From: Patiriisocius marinus
GTDB taxonomy: Bacteria > Bacteroidota > Bacteroidia > Flavobacteriales > Flavobacteriaceae
Assembly (NCBI RefSeq): GCF_008974325.1
Contig: NZ_BKCG01000001.1
Location: 1,079,346 to 1,143,345 of the forward strand
DNA length: 64,000 nt
Direction: 5' to 3'
Shown here: positions 46,483 to 56,823 of the stretch, one piece after another
How the letters are laid out: each line of letters begins with the position of its first letter
Position numbering within the stretch: the stretch's first letter is position 1
The notes under the pieces: generated by a model
Seen by the model: only the letters and a program-made list of their open reading frames with translations
Databases searched by the model: none
Told to the model about the DNA's origin: nothing
Made by a program: the position numbers and the translations under genes

Positions 46483-49434
46483 ATGAAACTAAAATTAACT
46501 TTATTCTTGCTTGCTTTCGCTGCAATGTTTACAGCGCAAGCACAAGAAACCGAACAAGGGGCAAATTTTGTTGGAGAAGCGACACTTGTTAGTGTCACCC
46601 CATCAATTCAGTCTCGAATGAACGAATTAACTCCAGGAGTTGCAAAAGGAGAAGCTAAAGATGGACGTCATAGTCTTAAACAACCTAAAAGAGAAGTTGT
46701 TCCAGGTAAAGGAACGCAACCAGATTATTTATCTCAAAATCAAGACTTGCTTGCAGGTAAAATAAAAGGTAGAGCAGCAACGGCTGTATGGGATGCTGGT
46801 TATACAGGCTCAAACCCAACAGATCCTGCTCTTGCAGTAGGTCCAGATCACGTATTTGTCGTTTGGAACACTTCATTTGCTATATTTGATAAAGATGGTA
46901 ATGAGCTTTTAGGAGATACAAACCCTTTTCCAGCAATATTTCCAGCAAACGGATGTTGTGATTTAACAGTGTCATATGATAATCTTGCGGATAGATGGGT
47001 AATTTCATTTTTAGGATCTGGTGCTCAAATGGCAATCTCACAAACAGGGGATCCTCTAACAACAGATTGGAATATATACAACATTCCTAGTGTAAATGAT
47101 TATAATAAAGTTTCGATAGGAGAAGCTGCTAGTTATTTTTTAACTGACCAAGCTAATGGGAACAGATTATACGCTATGGACAGAAACGCAATGTTAGCAG
47201 GTGCTTCTGTTGCATCTATACAAGGATTTACACTTCCTGGCTTTTCAAATTTTGGATTTGCTAGTCCACAAGCTTTAAATATTACAGATGGTAATATGCC
47301 AGCAGATGGTAATGCTACTATTGTATTCTTTCAAGATGATGCTTATGCAGGAGTAACAACAGATCACATTAAATTTTGGAATGCAGATATTGATTATGTA
47401 ACACCAGGTAACTCGGTTATCTCTGTACCACAAGAAATTCCGGTGACACCTTTTACATCTATATTTGATGGTGGGTCATTTGCAAACCTTACACAACCTA
47501 ACGCAGGTGGTGGTACATTAGATGCATTACAAGGTATTGTTATGAATCAAGCACAATTAAGAAAATTTCCTACATATAACTCAGCTGTATTTAATCATGT
47601 GATTGATACAGATCCAACAGCAGGTAAAAGAGCTGCGGTAAGATGGTATGAGTTTAGACAAGATAATGATTCAGCACCTTGGACATTACACCAAGAAGGT
47701 ACTTACGAAGCACCTGATAATAAGCACGCTTGGAATGCATCTCTAATGATGGATAACCAAGGTAATATAGGTATGGGGTATACAGCAATGAGTATTGCTG
47801 GTACAGGAACTACTAATGTAGGTTCTTATTACACAGGAAGATTTGCTTCAGATCCATTAAATACTATGACAGTTTCAGAAGAGCCTATTGTTTTAGGAGA
47901 TGGTGTTATTGTTGGTTCTAGATATGGTGATTATAGTAAAATTGATATTGACCCTAGTGATGATCAAACTTTTTACTTCGCAAATGAAGTACACACTGTT
48001 GATACACCTAATAACCAAAGAGCAGCTAATGTGGGTAGATTTAAAATAGCTCCAGATGCAGATAATGATTTAGGTGTTATTGAAATTATTTCTCCAGCAG
48101 ATGGTGCATTAGGAACAACTGAGTCAGTTCAGGTTATGGTTCGTAACTTTGGAACAGTAGCTCAATCTAATTTTTCAGTTTCTTTTTCAGTAGATGGTGG
48201 GACGGTTATTACAGAAACTTTTACAGGGACAATACCTCCAGCTTCTAACGCTATGTACACATTTACTGCAACTGCAGATTTAAGTACAGATGGAACGCTT
48301 TACAACTTGTGTAGTTCAACAGCTTTAGCAGGTGATGAAATTCCTGAGAATGATGAGTTTTGTAAGGATATTACTCACTTAAATGATAATGATACAGGAG
48401 TGGTTTCTATCGATGCTCCAGCTTCAGCCTCTGGTTTAGGTGCAGCTGAAAACATTACAGTTACAATCCAAAACTTTGGAGCAGCAACACAAACTTCAAT
48501 CCCTGTGTATTACACTTTTAACGGTGGTGCACAAGTAATGGAGACGTATACAGGTTCTATTGCTCAAGGAATGACAGACACATATACTTTTACAGCTTCA
48601 GAAGATTTTTCTGAACTTGGTGATTATGATGTAGTGGCAGGAACTGATTTAACAGCAGATGCAGATGCTACTAATGATGAAGTAATGACGACAATTACAA
48701 ACTTTATTTGTCAGCCAGAAAGTGGTTGTTCAGGTTTTGGTGATGGTGTTACACAACTTCAATTAGCAGATCAAGATATAGTTACTGAATGTGGTACTGA
48801 TCCAGAAGGATACGCAGATAATACAGATGTTGTTTTTAACTTCGTATTAAATGATAACCCTTTTGAAGGTACTTTACAAGTAGGATGGGTTGATAGTATT
48901 TATGCTATCTGGATTGACTTTAATGACAATAATACTTTTGAGCCTTCTGAATTAATTTCTTCTGAATTAGTTGCAGCAGCAGATACAGATTTCAACTTTA
49001 CAGTAGATTTCTCAACGCTTACAGGAGTAACTAACGGAATGCACCTAATGCGTGTTCGTGGTGAAGATGAAAGTGGTACTGGTGATGTATTAGATCCTTG
49101 TGATGACTTACAGTTTGGCCGTACAAATGACTATACTGCTAATGTTACTGGATCTCTTGGATTTGATGATGCAAACTTCTCTGATGCAGAATTTGTAATT
49201 ACAAGTACAGATAATAAGTACTTCAACCTTGAATTCAATACAACTGAATTTACAGATAATGTACCAGTGCAAGTTTACAATACATTAGGACAGAACTTAG
49301 CGTACTACGTGCTAGAAAACAACGGTGGTGGATATAGCAAAACAATTGATATGTCTTATGTTGCTAGCGGAGTTTATTTCGTAAAAATAGGAACTGAAAC
49401 ACTTAATAAAGTGAAGCGTATTATTGTAAAATAA
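46483..49434 (+). CDS. Large T9SS-secreted surface protein (tandem copy 2)
   Basis: A 983-aa paralogue of the preceding protein. Signal peptide to QAQE, then the shared linker KQPKREVVPGKG and the ~400-residue domain (NPTDPALAVGPDHVFVVWNT, then HQEGTYEAPDNKHAWNASLM, RYGDYSKIDIDPSDDQTFYF). It carries two CARDB-like sandwiches (VQVMVRNFGTVAQSNFSV; ITVTIQNFGAATQTSIPV). A GEVED-like module (YADNTDVVFNF, then AIWIDFNDNNTFEPSELI) and a T9SS sorting domain (VQVYNTLGQNL, SYVASGVYFVKI, KRIIVK) follow. Compared with copy 1 it has one extra CARDB unit plus GEVED. Substrate or ligand is unknown. Confidence 0.9.
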   Translation: MKLKLTLFLLAFAAMFTAQAQETEQGANFVGEATLVSVTPSIQSRMNELTPGVAKGEAKDGRHSLKQPKREVVPGKGTQPDYLSQNQDLLAGKIKGRAATAVWDAGYTGSNPTDPALAVGPDHVFVVWNTSFAIFDKDGNELLGDTNPFPAIFPANGCCDLTVSYDNLADRWVISFLGSGAQMAISQTGDPLTTDWNIYNIPSVNDYNKVSIGEAASYFLTDQANGNRLYAMDRNAMLAGASVASIQGFTLPGFSNFGFASPQALNITDGNMPADGNATIVFFQDDAYAGVTTDHIKFWNADIDYVTPGNSVISVPQEIPVTPFTSIFDGGSFANLTQPNAGGGTLDALQGIVMNQAQLRKFPTYNSAVFNHVIDTDPTAGKRAAVRWYEFRQDNDSAPWTLHQEGTYEAPDNKHAWNASLMMDNQGNIGMGYTAMSIAGTGTTNVGSYYTGRFASDPLNTMTVSEEPIVLGDGVIVGSRYGDYSKIDIDPSDDQTFYFANEVHTVDTPNNQRAANVGRFKIAPDADNDLGVIEIISPADGALGTTESVQVMVRNFGTVAQSNFSVSFSVDGGTVITETFTGTIPPASNAMYTFTATADLSTDGTLYNLCSSTALAGDEIPENDEFCKDITHLNDNDTGVVSIDAPASASGLGAAENITVTIQNFGAATQTSIPVYYTFNGGAQVMETYTGSIAQGMTDTYTFTASEDFSELGDYDVVAGTDLTADADATNDEVMTTITNFICQPESGCSGFGDGVTQLQLADQDIVTECGTDPEGYADNTDVVFNFVLNDNPFEGTLQVGWVDSIYAIWIDFNDNNTFEPSELISSELVAAADTDFNFTVDFSTLTGVTNGMHLMRVRGEDESGTGDVLDPCDDLQFGRTNDYTANVTGSLGFDDANFSDAEFVITSTDNKYFNLEFNTTEFTDNVPVQVYNTLGQNLAYYVLENNGGGYSKTIDMSYVASGVYFVKIGTETLNKVKRIIVK

Positions 49435-49453
49435 TAACACGTTTATTAAACTT

Positions 49454-49483
49454 AAAAGGTCGCATTTATTGCGGCCTTTTTTT
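49454..49483 (+). terminator. Rho-independent terminator of the second T9SS cargo gene
   Basis: The stem AAAGGTCGCA / TGCGGCCTTT (one G-U pair, 5-base loop) is followed by a T7 run. It starts about 20 bases after the stop at 49434. Confidence 0.85.
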
Positions 49484-49609
49484 ATGCGGAAATTTTAATA
49501 GTTATTAATGATTTATGTGTCATTAATATTTCGGCTTTGCCTTGAAAACAACTTTAATGATGTATAACAAAAGGGGTGTTGTGCCGAAATTTGACTACGG
49601 AAATTATAG

Positions 49610-52600
49610 CTAGAAAAATGCCCTTAATTGAACGCTTCCAGTATGAATGGTGTTGCTCGCTTCACTTTTGCGACCATTATAAGTTATGTTAGCATCTAAG
49701 TATTTTGTAATTCGTTTTTGAAATAATAAGCGCCACGTAAAGTTAGTTCCTGGTTGCAATCCTTCGAGCATTTGGTAGGCAACGGGCGAAAATGCACTTC
49801 CTTCAAAGCCATTTTCTATATAAGCGAATTCTCCGTTTATGGATATTTTTTCTGCATTAGCATAGGCAAACGAAAGCCCTAACTTGTTTTGATCTAACAT
49901 CTCGAGCCCATTGATAGTATTGTCTTTGTTTACTCGATTGTAAAACACATCAAAGCGTGTTTGACTATTTAATAAATAGGAAATTTTTGGATTAATTTCA
50001 TAAGTATCTAAGTTATAGTTTCGGTTACTGAAATTTTCAGAAGTACTCTCATTGTTTCCAAGGCTTGTTTTTAAAGAAAATAACCAAACTTCTTTCATTT
50101 TATGGGTGAAATTAAATTGGTGACTTTTTAATGTTGAAGATTGTAAACCGAATGACTGTAAATTATCTGATGCAGTTTTTAAATACGTGTAGCTTGTTGT
50201 ATATCGTTGCTTTCCTCTATTAAAAAACAGTGCATTTCTAAAGTTAAGTGTTAGCCCAAGTTGGTCCTCTCCGCCATCTTTAAAAGGGTTGATGTTAAAA
50301 TCTTCGTTAGCCCTTATTATTTTACGGTCAATTACATATGAAATTGTGTTATAAAATCTCGAAAGGATTTTCAAAAACCCTTCATTTCCTGAGTACCTTT
50401 GTGGATTTAAAGTAAGTGTTTGTCCAAATTTATTTTCTCGAATCTTAACAAATACTTGATTTGGTAACAGTATTCGAACAAAATTAGCTTCATCCTGAAA
50501 TTGCGCTATTTCAAATTCTTCTAGTTCTTGAACACCATTCTCATTATAGTCATTCCAAGTGTAAACACCTTCGCCAGCATCTACTTCAATGTATGTGAAT
50601 TCTTGCTGAGGTACCACACCATTATTAGTGTCTATAGTGGTGTTTGATCTAAGTAATCCTTTAAATAATGTTTGATTATATAATATCCTAGCGTTTAATG
50701 ATTGTTCTTTTTCTTCTACATCAACATTGTCTAGAATACGGTAATTTGCAAATATTGATAATTGCGAATTAGTGTTATTCAACAATTTACTTTTAGCGTA
50801 AAACGTATTACTTGTGCTTACTCTTTCAATATTGCTGTTGCGTAAACTATCGTTAGTTCTGTATTCATAACCTGTTTCTATAAATATTTTAGTACTATCT
50901 CCTACACCTGCAAAAACCTCATAAGCATTATATTTTAAACTTAACGGTGTGAGAGTGTCTGCTTCTTTATTACGAACACGATTATTTTCAAAACCTACTT
51001 TAGCTCCTGCCCAGGCTTTATTTAGTGTATAGGTTCCTCGAGAATAACCTCTAAAAAATTTAGTGATTTGATTCTCACCATCACTATCTAAATAACTAGA
51101 CTGACTTTGAATTTTAAGTTTGTTGATTTTTAAGTTAGCGGAGACTTGGTGTCTATTTCCATTGTAATTTTCAGAATAGTTGAGGTTTTGATATTGGTAG
51201 GTAACATTTCCGTTTTTAGGTTTTGAGACTTCAAATCCGGCTGTTGAAAATCGTTGATTTCCTAGTGGGTTTGTAATGTTCCAGTCTCTGTTAAATTCAA
51301 CATTATACAGTCGTTCAATATTTCTAAAATCTTCATTGATGTAATCAATGCTAGCTGCCCCTATAATCTTTAAACTATCTGGACGTGTTAGTAAATTTTG
51401 GCGTGCATCGAATCTTACAGCAATACCATCATTGTTATCATCACCAATGTCTGAAAACAAATTTAAATCGTTAACACTACCTGCGAGTTCAAAATCAACT
51501 TTAGTTTTTTCAGTAGGATGATAACTTCCATTTATACCACCTATTTGTAATTTAGTTGGTGCATTTAATCTAACAAACGGTTCATAATTACCTTGTTTAA
51601 CTCCGGCAACGGGAGGTACATATTCAAATACGCGATTAATTGCATTAGTATCTGAAAGTATATAATCTCCTAGGTTATCTCCTACAAGCGTAAATCTCAC
51701 ATTAAACAACTCATCATCTGCATTGTTTGAGAACACGAAAAATTCCACACCGTTAGCAATCACTTTCCTATATAAAACCCGTCCTTCAGTAAATTCTTCG
51801 GGGCTAGCTGAAGGTGCATTCATTAAACTCATGTCATCTCCAGCTTCTTGAAGGATTGCAACTTGTTCTTCGCTTAGGTTTTGTTGTAAAGGTTGGTTTT
51901 TAGCATCATTTTCAGTGTAAACATAAGCGCCTATGTCAAATGTTTCGCTAGTATATTCTCCACCACCATAACCTATAAAACGCGTATAGCTACGTTCTGT
52001 GGCTTGATATTCGACTCTAATACGCATATTGGCATTAATGGGGTAGGTAGGGTTAAATTTAATTTCACCTGCATTGTAATCTATTATATAGTCCTCATTC
52101 TCGCCACGCTTTAATAGAATCCCATTTACATATACATTTTCACTTCCTGACACAATTAAAACTAAAAGTTCTCCATTAGGTCCAACAAGTTTATAGGGTC
52201 CTTGATTTCCTTCTTGACCAACAAAATTACTTTGTGTAAAAACTCCTCTCACTAAAGCTCCTGCAGCATAAGCATTTGTTTTAGCTCCACTATCGTGGTT
52301 GATAGTTCCTCCTAATGAAATACCTTGAACTTTTTTAGTAAAATTAGCAAAATAGCTGCCGCTATTTTGAAGGTCTACATCTCCGGCTCTAATATTCCAG
52401 TTATCGCTATATAGTTCAATAAATATTTGATCAAATTCATCAAGATTTTGCGAATACCCACCTTGTTGTGAGGGGATATTCGCATCTTGTATGGAGGCTC
52501 TAATTGAAACCTTATCATTTAGTTTTCCAGTTATTTGTAAGTCTAATTGTGAGTCCACAACCGCGTTTTGATTATTACCAATAGTAATACCTCTTGAGAT

Positions 52601-53023
52601 ACTCCCGGCGGTATTTAGACCGTCGAAAGGTGTAAAATTTTCGTCACGTGTACTTTGGTCTAAAGTATATAACTTGTCTATTGCACCTTCGCTATTTACA
52701 ATAACAGATTCATCTATTTGAAAATAATCTTTAGTTAAAAATTCGGGATAGCGTAAATATTCAATGGTGATTGAGTCATTTTCACCCAGTACTATTTCAG
52801 AAAGAATTAACTCGCTTTTTGTAAAATCTATTTGATAATTTGTTGAATCAATAACTTTTCCGCTAAAATCGAGTACGCTAAATTTAGAGGGATTGATAGA
52901 AACTGAATCTACAAGAATTTTACTATTAATAGCTACCTTTTTAGTTTGAGACAAGGTGCTTGTATCCTGACCGTAAATTGCGGTGGTTAAAAACAGTAAA
53001 AATACAGCTAGAACTACTTTCAT
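49610..53023 (-). CDS. Large outer-membrane beta-barrel-like protein, SprA-like N-terminal motifs
   Basis: A 1137-aa exported protein with a signal peptide ending in AIYGQ. The segment GSISRGITIGNNQNAVVDSQ, then LDLQITGKLNDKVSIRASIQ, then QQGGYSQNLDEFDQIFIEL recalls elements of the T9SS translocon protein SprA, but this protein is less than half that size. The C-terminal half alternates aromatic/hydrophobic residues and ends with SVQLRAFF, a terminal Phe typical of outer-membrane barrels. I infer a barrel protein of the outer membrane with a periplasmic N-terminal part. Transport or assembly roles are possible but unproven. It stands alone between the T9SS cargo genes and xth. Confidence 0.8.
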   Translation of the reverse strand: MKVVLAVFLLFLTTAIYGQDTSTLSQTKKVAINSKILVDSVSINPSKFSVLDFSGKVIDSTNYQIDFTKSELILSEIVLGENDSITIEYLRYPEFLTKDYFQIDESVIVNSEGAIDKLYTLDQSTRDENFTPFDGLNTAGSISRGITIGNNQNAVVDSQLDLQITGKLNDKVSIRASIQDANIPSQQGGYSQNLDEFDQIFIELYSDNWNIRAGDVDLQNSGSYFANFTKKVQGISLGGTINHDSGAKTNAYAAGALVRGVFTQSNFVGQEGNQGPYKLVGPNGELLVLIVSGSENVYVNGILLKRGENEDYIIDYNAGEIKFNPTYPINANMRIRVEYQATERSYTRFIGYGGGEYTSETFDIGAYVYTENDAKNQPLQQNLSEEQVAILQEAGDDMSLMNAPSASPEEFTEGRVLYRKVIANGVEFFVFSNNADDELFNVRFTLVGDNLGDYILSDTNAINRVFEYVPPVAGVKQGNYEPFVRLNAPTKLQIGGINGSYHPTEKTKVDFELAGSVNDLNLFSDIGDDNNDGIAVRFDARQNLLTRPDSLKIIGAASIDYINEDFRNIERLYNVEFNRDWNITNPLGNQRFSTAGFEVSKPKNGNVTYQYQNLNYSENYNGNRHQVSANLKINKLKIQSQSSYLDSDGENQITKFFRGYSRGTYTLNKAWAGAKVGFENNRVRNKEADTLTPLSLKYNAYEVFAGVGDSTKIFIETGYEYRTNDSLRNSNIERVSTSNTFYAKSKLLNNTNSQLSIFANYRILDNVDVEEKEQSLNARILYNQTLFKGLLRSNTTIDTNNGVVPQQEFTYIEVDAGEGVYTWNDYNENGVQELEEFEIAQFQDEANFVRILLPNQVFVKIRENKFGQTLTLNPQRYSGNEGFLKILSRFYNTISYVIDRKIIRANEDFNINPFKDGGEDQLGLTLNFRNALFFNRGKQRYTTSYTYLKTASDNLQSFGLQSSTLKSHQFNFTHKMKEVWLFSLKTSLGNNESTSENFSNRNYNLDTYEINPKISYLLNSQTRFDVFYNRVNKDNTINGLEMLDQNKLGLSFAYANAEKISINGEFAYIENGFEGSAFSPVAYQMLEGLQPGTNFTWRLLFQKRITKYLDANITYNGRKSEASNTIHTGSVQLRAFF

Positions 53024-53221
53024 ATTTTGCTCAACAAGGCTACCAATTAAGGTTATAACGTTTGTTTTTACTATTTGTTGATTGTTTTGTGAAAACCTTT
53101 CGGAGATCGTGTATTGTAAAAATACAATCTTATTTAATTTCGCAGAGAAGTTAAGGGGCTTCCATTGCCAATAAGATTTATTAAACTTGAAAATTAAACG
53201 CCCTATTTAAGGATATAATTT

Positions 53222-53986
53222 ATGAAAATACTAAGCTATAATGTTAACGGAATACGCGCAGCAATGCGAAAGGATATGCTACAATGGTTGCAAACTACTA
53301 AAGCAGATGTAGTGTGTATACAGGAAACTAAAGCAAACGAAGAGCAGGTTGATACAGACGAAATTACAACTGCGGGATATCCCTTTCAATATTGGTTTAG
53401 TGCACAAAAAAAAGGATATAGTGGTGTTGCGATTTTTTGTAAAAAAGAACCTAAACACGTTGAATATGGTACGGGAATAGAATCTATGGATTTTGAAGGT
53501 CGAAATATTAGAGTTGATTATGATGGGGTGAGTATTATGAGCTTATACCTCCCAAGCGGAACAAATAACGCACGACTCGAGCATAAATTTGAATTTATGG
53601 ATCTTTTTCAAAACTATGTTAATGAGCTTAAAAAGGAAATTCCAAATCTTGTAATTACAGGAGATTTCAATATTTGTCACGAAGAGATAGATATCCACAA
53701 TCCTAAAAGTAATAAAAATACAAGTGGGTTTTTGCCAGTAGAACGCGAATGGATTGGTAATTTTATTAACAACGGTTTTATAGATAGTTTTAGACATTTA
53801 AACAAGGAGCCTGATAACTATACTTGGTGGAGTTATCGTGCAAATTCTAGAGCAAATAATAAAGGATGGCGAATTGACTACAACATGGTTTCAGAACCTT
53901 TACAAGATAAAATAAAACGAAGCGTTATACTTCCAGCAGCAGTGCATAGTGATCATTGCCCACATATGGTTGAGTTAGATGTGTAA
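53222..53986 (+). CDS. xth: Exodeoxyribonuclease III / AP endonuclease
   Basis: A 254-aa enzyme of the ExoA/XthA family. It removes nucleotides 3' to 5' and cleaves at abasic sites in base-excision repair. Motifs in order are LSYNVNGIRAA, VCIQETKA (metal Glu), SLYLPSGTNN, ITGDFNICHEEIDIHNP (catalytic Asp/Asn), WWSYRANSRANNKGWRIDY and the C-terminal HSDHCPHMVEL with its catalytic His. Length is normal. It is followed 61 bases later by the OmpA-type gene; a weak stem near 53995 is not convincing. Confidence 0.97.
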   Translation: MKILSYNVNGIRAAMRKDMLQWLQTTKADVVCIQETKANEEQVDTDEITTAGYPFQYWFSAQKKGYSGVAIFCKKEPKHVEYGTGIESMDFEGRNIRVDYDGVSIMSLYLPSGTNNARLEHKFEFMDLFQNYVNELKKEIPNLVITGDFNICHEEIDIHNPKSNKNTSGFLPVEREWIGNFINNGFIDSFRHLNKEPDNYTWWSYRANSRANNKGWRIDYNMVSEPLQDKIKRSVILPAAVHSDHCPHMVELDV

Positions 53987-54047
53987 AAGCTAGATAGCTT
54001 TCTATATTAATTATTATGAATAACCCCAAATTCTAAAACCTATAAAA

Positions 54048-55025
54048 ATGAAATTAAAAAATAGCTTTACAGCGCTTTTTGTTGTAGTATCCCTTTCAAG
54101 TTGTGTTTCATCCAAAATTTATGAAGATTTAAAAGAAAATAACAATTCTTTGAAAGAAGAGAATGCGGAGTTATTATCTCAAATAGATGGTGTTCCGGGA
54201 GGTGCTTCAGGTGTTGAGGTTTCTAAATTGAGAGGTCAAATGGAAACCCTAACTGCAGATAAAATGAGAGCCGAAATGGAACTCGCAGGAGTTACACAAG
54301 ATTATAATAGGCTTAAAGAGAGCTATGATGCACTTGCGGAAAATAGTAGTGAAAACTTAGCTGAAAATCTAGAGCGTAACAGAAGGTTATTAGCACAATT
54401 AGAAGAGAAAGAGCGATTATTAAATCAAAAAGAAATTGATTTAAATACTAAAGAGCAAACACTACTTAGAGCTCAAAAGGAACTAGAAGCCAGTTCTAAT
54501 AGAGTAGCAGAATTAGAAAGTATTATTGCTGCCAAAGATGCTAAAATGCGCGCTTTAAAAAATGCGATCTCTGCAGCCTTATCTAATTTTGAAGGAAATG
54601 GATTAACGGTAGAACAACGCGATGGTAAGGTGTATGTTTCTATGGAAAATAAGTTGCTTTTTGCAAGTGGAAGTTGGGATGTAAATAACCGTGGAAGAGA
54701 AGCTGTTGTTGAGCTTGGGAAAGTGCTTGGTGATAATAAAGAAATTGCCGTATTAATTGAAGGACATACAGATAATGTGCCTTATGGTGAAAAGGGATTG
54801 ATAAAAAATAACTGGGATCTTTCCACTAAAAGAGCCACAGCAATTGTGAATATCTTAACAGAAAATGATAATATTCCAAAAGAAAATCTTACTGCTGCAG
54901 GTAGAGGAGAGTTTGCACCTTTAGTGTCTAATACTACTACAGAAGGAAGAGCAAAAAACCGTCGTATCGAAGTAATATTAACCCCTAAATTAGATGAAAT
55001 ATCTAAGCTATTAAACGAAATGTAA
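54048..55025 (+). CDS. OmpA family lipoprotein with coiled coil
   Basis: A 325-aa outer-membrane lipoprotein (lipobox LSSCVSS). A long coiled coil (about 30-190, rich in E, L, K and N) precedes a C-terminal OmpA peptidoglycan-binding domain. Signatures are LLFASGSWDVNNRGREAV, VLIEGHTDNVPYG, NNWDLSTKRATAIVNIL and GRGEFAPLVSNTTTEGRAKN followed by RRIEVIL, including the Asp and Arg that bind diaminopimelate. It probably anchors the outer membrane to the wall. It is followed by the aldo/keto reductase gene on the same strand, 97 bases away. Confidence 0.93.
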   Translation: MKLKNSFTALFVVVSLSSCVSSKIYEDLKENNNSLKEENAELLSQIDGVPGGASGVEVSKLRGQMETLTADKMRAEMELAGVTQDYNRLKESYDALAENSSENLAENLERNRRLLAQLEEKERLLNQKEIDLNTKEQTLLRAQKELEASSNRVAELESIIAAKDAKMRALKNAISAALSNFEGNGLTVEQRDGKVYVSMENKLLFASGSWDVNNRGREAVVELGKVLGDNKEIAVLIEGHTDNVPYGEKGLIKNNWDLSTKRATAIVNILTENDNIPKENLTAAGRGEFAPLVSNTTTEGRAKNRRIEVILTPKLDEISKLLNEM

Positions 55026-55122
55026 TAGAAGAAATACCAATTCTACTAATTAAAGTGACTACTATTAAAGTGTTTAATTATTACTATTCTATAAAAGTAA
55101 TTTTGCATTGATAAAATAAATA

Positions 55123-56163
55123 ATGAGGTATACAACGCTCCCAAATACAGATTTAAAAGTTTCAAAAATATGCTTAGGTTCTATGACTTGGGGACGTCAA
55201 AATACTGAAGCTGAAGGCCACGAACAAATTGATTTTGCATTAGACAAAGGAGTAAATTTTATTGATACAGCAGAGATGTACTCAGTACCTTTTACAATGG
55301 AGACTTATGGACGAACAGAGGAAATTATTGGAACTTGGTTAGCTAAATCTGGTAGAAGACAAGACATTGTATTAGCTTCTAAAATTACAGGCCCGGGAAG
55401 GGGAATATTTTCAGATATACGAGAACATTTAGATTTTAGCCCTGCATCAATTGAAGATGCATTACATAAAAGTCTGAACCGGTTACAAACAGATTATTTA
55501 GACTTATATCAACTACATTGGCCAGAACGCGCAGTAAATATTTTTGGGGTTCGAGATTATAATCATGAGCCAAACGCAAAATGGAATGATAATATAGCCG
55601 AAATTTTAGAGCGATTAGAATGTTTTGTTAAGCAAGGAAAAATTAAACACATAGGTTTAAGTAATGAAACTCCTTTTGGGACGATGCGATATATGGAAGA
55701 GCACCGTAAAGGAAAACTTAAAATGGTGAGTATCCAGAACGCTTATAATTTATTACAACGTCGTGATGAGATAGCACTTGCAGAAGTTTTACAAATGGAA
55801 AACATTGGGTATTTACCATATTCACCATTAGCTTTTGGAAATCTTTCAGGAAAATATCTTAATAATAAAACTCCAGAAAAAGCACGTGTAACTTTATTTC
55901 CTAATTATTCAAGATACTCAAGCCAAGCTTCTATTAAGGCAATTGAAGCTTATAATGAAATTGCGAAAAAGCACGGTTTGTCGCTAACACAACTTTCACT
56001 TTCGTTTGTAAATGATCGCCCATTTGTTAGTTCTAACATTATTGGAGCGACTACAATAACACAGCTTGAAGAAAATATTGATAGTGTTAATTTGCGTCTT
56101 TCTGCTGAAATATTAAAGGAGATAGAGCACGTACATACATCAATACCTAATCCAGCTCCTTAA
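55123..56163 (+). CDS. NADP(H)-dependent aldo/keto reductase (Tas-like)
   Basis: A 346-aa TIM-barrel oxidoreductase. The catalytic tetrad can be placed: Asp and Tyr in FIDTAEMYSVP, Lys in VLASKITGPGRG, and His in DLYQLHWPERAVNIFG. The insert in YGRTEEIIGTWLAKSGRRQD and the phrase RAVNIFGVRDYNHEP are typical of the Tas/YajO branch. Substrate is unknown. It converges on the DsbA-like gene with a 7-base gap. Confidence 0.93.
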   Translation: MRYTTLPNTDLKVSKICLGSMTWGRQNTEAEGHEQIDFALDKGVNFIDTAEMYSVPFTMETYGRTEEIIGTWLAKSGRRQDIVLASKITGPGRGIFSDIREHLDFSPASIEDALHKSLNRLQTDYLDLYQLHWPERAVNIFGVRDYNHEPNAKWNDNIAEILERLECFVKQGKIKHIGLSNETPFGTMRYMEEHRKGKLKMVSIQNAYNLLQRRDEIALAEVLQMENIGYLPYSPLAFGNLSGKYLNNKTPEKARVTLFPNYSRYSSQASIKAIEAYNEIAKKHGLSLTQLSLSFVNDRPFVSSNIIGATTITQLEENIDSVNLRLSAEILKEIEHVHTSIPNPAP

Positions 56164-56170
56164 TATTAGC

Positions 56171-56821
56171 TTACTTTTGCTCCGCAATTAACTCGCTTAA
56201 TACTTCTTTAAATACATCAACAGGTTGCGCACCTGTTACAGCACTTTTTCGGTTGAAAACTATGGTAGGGACAGAAGTAACTCCCATTTGTTGCCAATAG
56301 CCTTCTTTAGTTTTAACTTCTATTAGAGCATCTTCATTATCTAATTTAGCCATTCCTTCCTCAGCATTTAAGCCTACATCTAGCAAGGCCTGTTTTAATA
56401 CATCTCTTTTAGAAACATCTTTTCGCTCACTAAAAAACGAAGCAGTTAATCGCATTTTCAATTGAGTTTGTTTGTTGAATGCTTTTGCATATTCTAATAA
56501 AATGTGAGCCTCAAGCGTATTTACCATGCGCATTTCATCAAAATAATCGAAAGTAAAACCTAGTTCTGCACCAGCTTCAGCCATATGTTGTTGTGATGCT
56601 CTTTGTTGTTCTAAAGTAGCTCCGTATTTTTCTCTAATATGCTCAATTACATTTTGACCTTCCTCTGGCATTTGGGGATTTAACTCAAAAGGTTGCCATT
56701 CAATTTCCACTTCATCTGCAACACCAAGATCAGATATTGCTTTTTCTAAACGTTTATATCCGATGGTACACCAAGGGCAAACCACATCTGAAACGATATC
56801 AATTTTTAATTTCTCTTTCAT
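56171..56821 (-). CDS. DsbA-family oxidoreductase, FrnE-like
   Basis: A 216-aa thioredoxin-fold protein with the redox motif Cys15-Pro-Trp-Cys18 (SDVVCPWCTIG) and a helical insert. The long form with WQPFELNPQMPEEG and a C-terminal GVTSVPTIVFNRKSAVTGAQ (cis-Pro loop) fits the FrnE/2-hydroxychromene-2-carboxylate isomerase-like branch. No signal peptide is seen, so it acts in the cytosol. It is the last gene of the TetR-linked operon, 2 bases after EthD, suggesting a role in thiol or electrophile/oxidant stress (inference). Confidence 0.92.
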   Translation of the reverse strand: MKEKLKIDIVSDVVCPWCTIGYKRLEKAISDLGVADEVEIEWQPFELNPQMPEEGQNVIEHIREKYGATLEQQRASQQHMAEAGAELGFTFDYFDEMRMVNTLEAHILLEYAKAFNKQTQLKMRLTASFFSERKDVSKRDVLKQALLDVGLNAEEGMAKLDNEDALIEVKTKEGYWQQMGVTSVPTIVFNRKSAVTGAQPVDVFKEVLSELIAEQK

Positions 56822-56823
56822 AA

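Noticed and set aside
53113..53128. Inverted repeat ATTGTA-AAAA-TACAAT in the gap between the barrel gene and xth
   Set aside because: Six-base AT-rich arms occur by chance often in this genome; single copy, no linked regulator.
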